Of a DNA stretch of 6,421 nucleotides, positions 5,985 through 6,421 are shown in pieces (positions within the stretch are counted from its first letter, which is position 1; each line of letters opens with the position of its first letter). A model generated the notes under the pieces. It was given only the letters and a program-made list of their open reading frames with translations, made no database searches and was not told the DNA's origin. A program made the translations under genes and the position numbers. The DNA is from Dehalococcoidia bacterium UBA3254 (lineage in GTDB: Bacteria; Chloroflexota; Dehalococcoidia; Dehalococcoidales; UBA3254), in the NCBI GenBank assembly GCA_002362735.1, contig DEUU01000036.1:1-6421 (forward strand). The letters are read 5' to 3'.

Positions 5985-6421
5985 AAGTGCTGGGTATTGC
6001 CGGGAGCCCTCGTCGGGGTGGAAATACGGACACTCTTCTGGCACGCTTTATGGAAGGAGCAGCCGGAAAGGGCGCAGAAGTAAAAATCCTCGTGGCTTGT
6101 GACCTTAACATTCAAGGCTGTCTGCATTGCGACGCCTGCCTGACCCGAGGACAATGCAAGGTCCAGGACGATATGCAGACGGTCTACCATGAAATGGAAG
6201 CTGCCGACCGAATAGTCCTGGCCTCACCGCTACAATTTTTGAGCGTCTCTGCCCAGTTAAAGGCACTGATCGACCGCTGTCAGTCTCTCTGGGCGCGAAA
6301 ATACATCCTCAAGGTTCCTCCGCTGGGCGATCAGCGGGAGCGGCAGGGGGTTTTCATCTCGGTAGGCGGACGCAAAACGGTCCCGAATCTGGTTGATGCC
6401 GAGCTGGCCACCATCAAAATC
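5981..6421 (+). CDS. Iron-sulfur flavoprotein / NADPH-dependent FMN reductase family protein, 3'-truncated
   Basis: The first 147 codons are in the window and the frame stays open to the right edge. The protein begins MKVLGIAGSPRRGGNTDTLL, the first beta strand and FMN-phosphate loop of the flavodoxin-like fold (loop about 8-18). Next comes a compact four-cysteine cluster, C47-x2-C50-x2-C53-x5-C59, followed by a 'VQDDMQ' stretch. That spacing fits the CX2CX2CX4-7C motif known from archaeal-type iron-sulfur flavoprotein (Isf), which binds a 4Fe-4S cluster. SPLQFLSVSAQLKALIDR at about 86-103 is the usual FMN-isoalloxazine region of the family, with Leu-Gln where many members have 'SPIYW' or similar. 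The likely role is electron transfer or reduction of small oxidants; the partner is unknown. It overlaps ybeY by ATGA and has its own ribosome binding site. Many relatives are annotated only as 'flavodoxin family protein'. Confidence 0.85.
   Translation, partial: MKVLGIAGSPRRGGNTDTLLARFMEGAAGKGAEVKILVACDLNIQGCLHCDACLTRGQCKVQDDMQTVYHEMEAADRIVLASPLQFLSVSAQLKALIDRCQSLWARKYILKVPPLGDQRERQGVFISVGGRKTVPNLVDAELATIKI

Overview
The window is an ordinary-looking bacterial chromosomal segment: about half G+C by eye, densely packed, with no RNA gene, insertion sequence, CRISPR array or phage gene that I can see. Bacterial sigma70-type promoters, a diderm/monoderm-neutral lipoprotein signal and YbeY mark it as bacterial. 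The histidine kinase style (7TM-type sensor N-terminus, two PAS domains, an 'LFQPYHR' motif and 'GLGLGLA' G2 box) reminds me of Chloroflexota, especially Dehalococcoidia-like lineages. A Firmicutes relative cannot be excluded, so the taxonomic guess is weak.

Layout. From the left edge to 1820 (+) runs a membrane sensor histidine kinase whose N-terminus lies outside the window. It meets, tail to tail, a small OB-fold-like lipoprotein gene (1817-2164, -); the two stop codons share the bases TTAA. Upstream of the lipoprotein is a convincing promoter (TTGAGA-N17-TATTAT, -). Then comes a minus-strand two-gene ABC-2 exporter operon: an ATPase (about 4000 down to 3083) and a permease (3086 down to 2271), joined by an ATGA overlap. 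No obvious terminator separates the permease from the lipoprotein gene, so all three may be partly co-transcribed.

The interval 4001-4165 is the regulatory centre of the window. It holds a near-consensus minus-strand promoter (TTAACA-N17-TATAAT), an interlocked weaker plus-strand promoter and an inverted repeat over the -10 region. The minus-strand promoter lies inside the longest possible ATPase reading frame, so the ATPase must start at about 4000-4006, not at 4099.

On the plus strand follows a tightly coupled run: a group II PLP-dependent amino acid decarboxylase (4166-5521), the rRNA-maturation endoribonuclease YbeY (5502-5984, 20-bp overlap) and an iron-sulfur flavoprotein / NADPH-dependent FMN reductase family protein (5981 to the right edge, ATGA overlap, truncated). 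This is not the usual phoH-ybeY-dgkA-era neighbourhood of YbeY.

No clearly new system is present. The points most worth a second look are the divergent promoter region, the altered G1 box of the kinase, the decarboxylase of unknown substrate coupled to ybeY and a four-cysteine flavoprotein, and the small lipoprotein beside an exporter.
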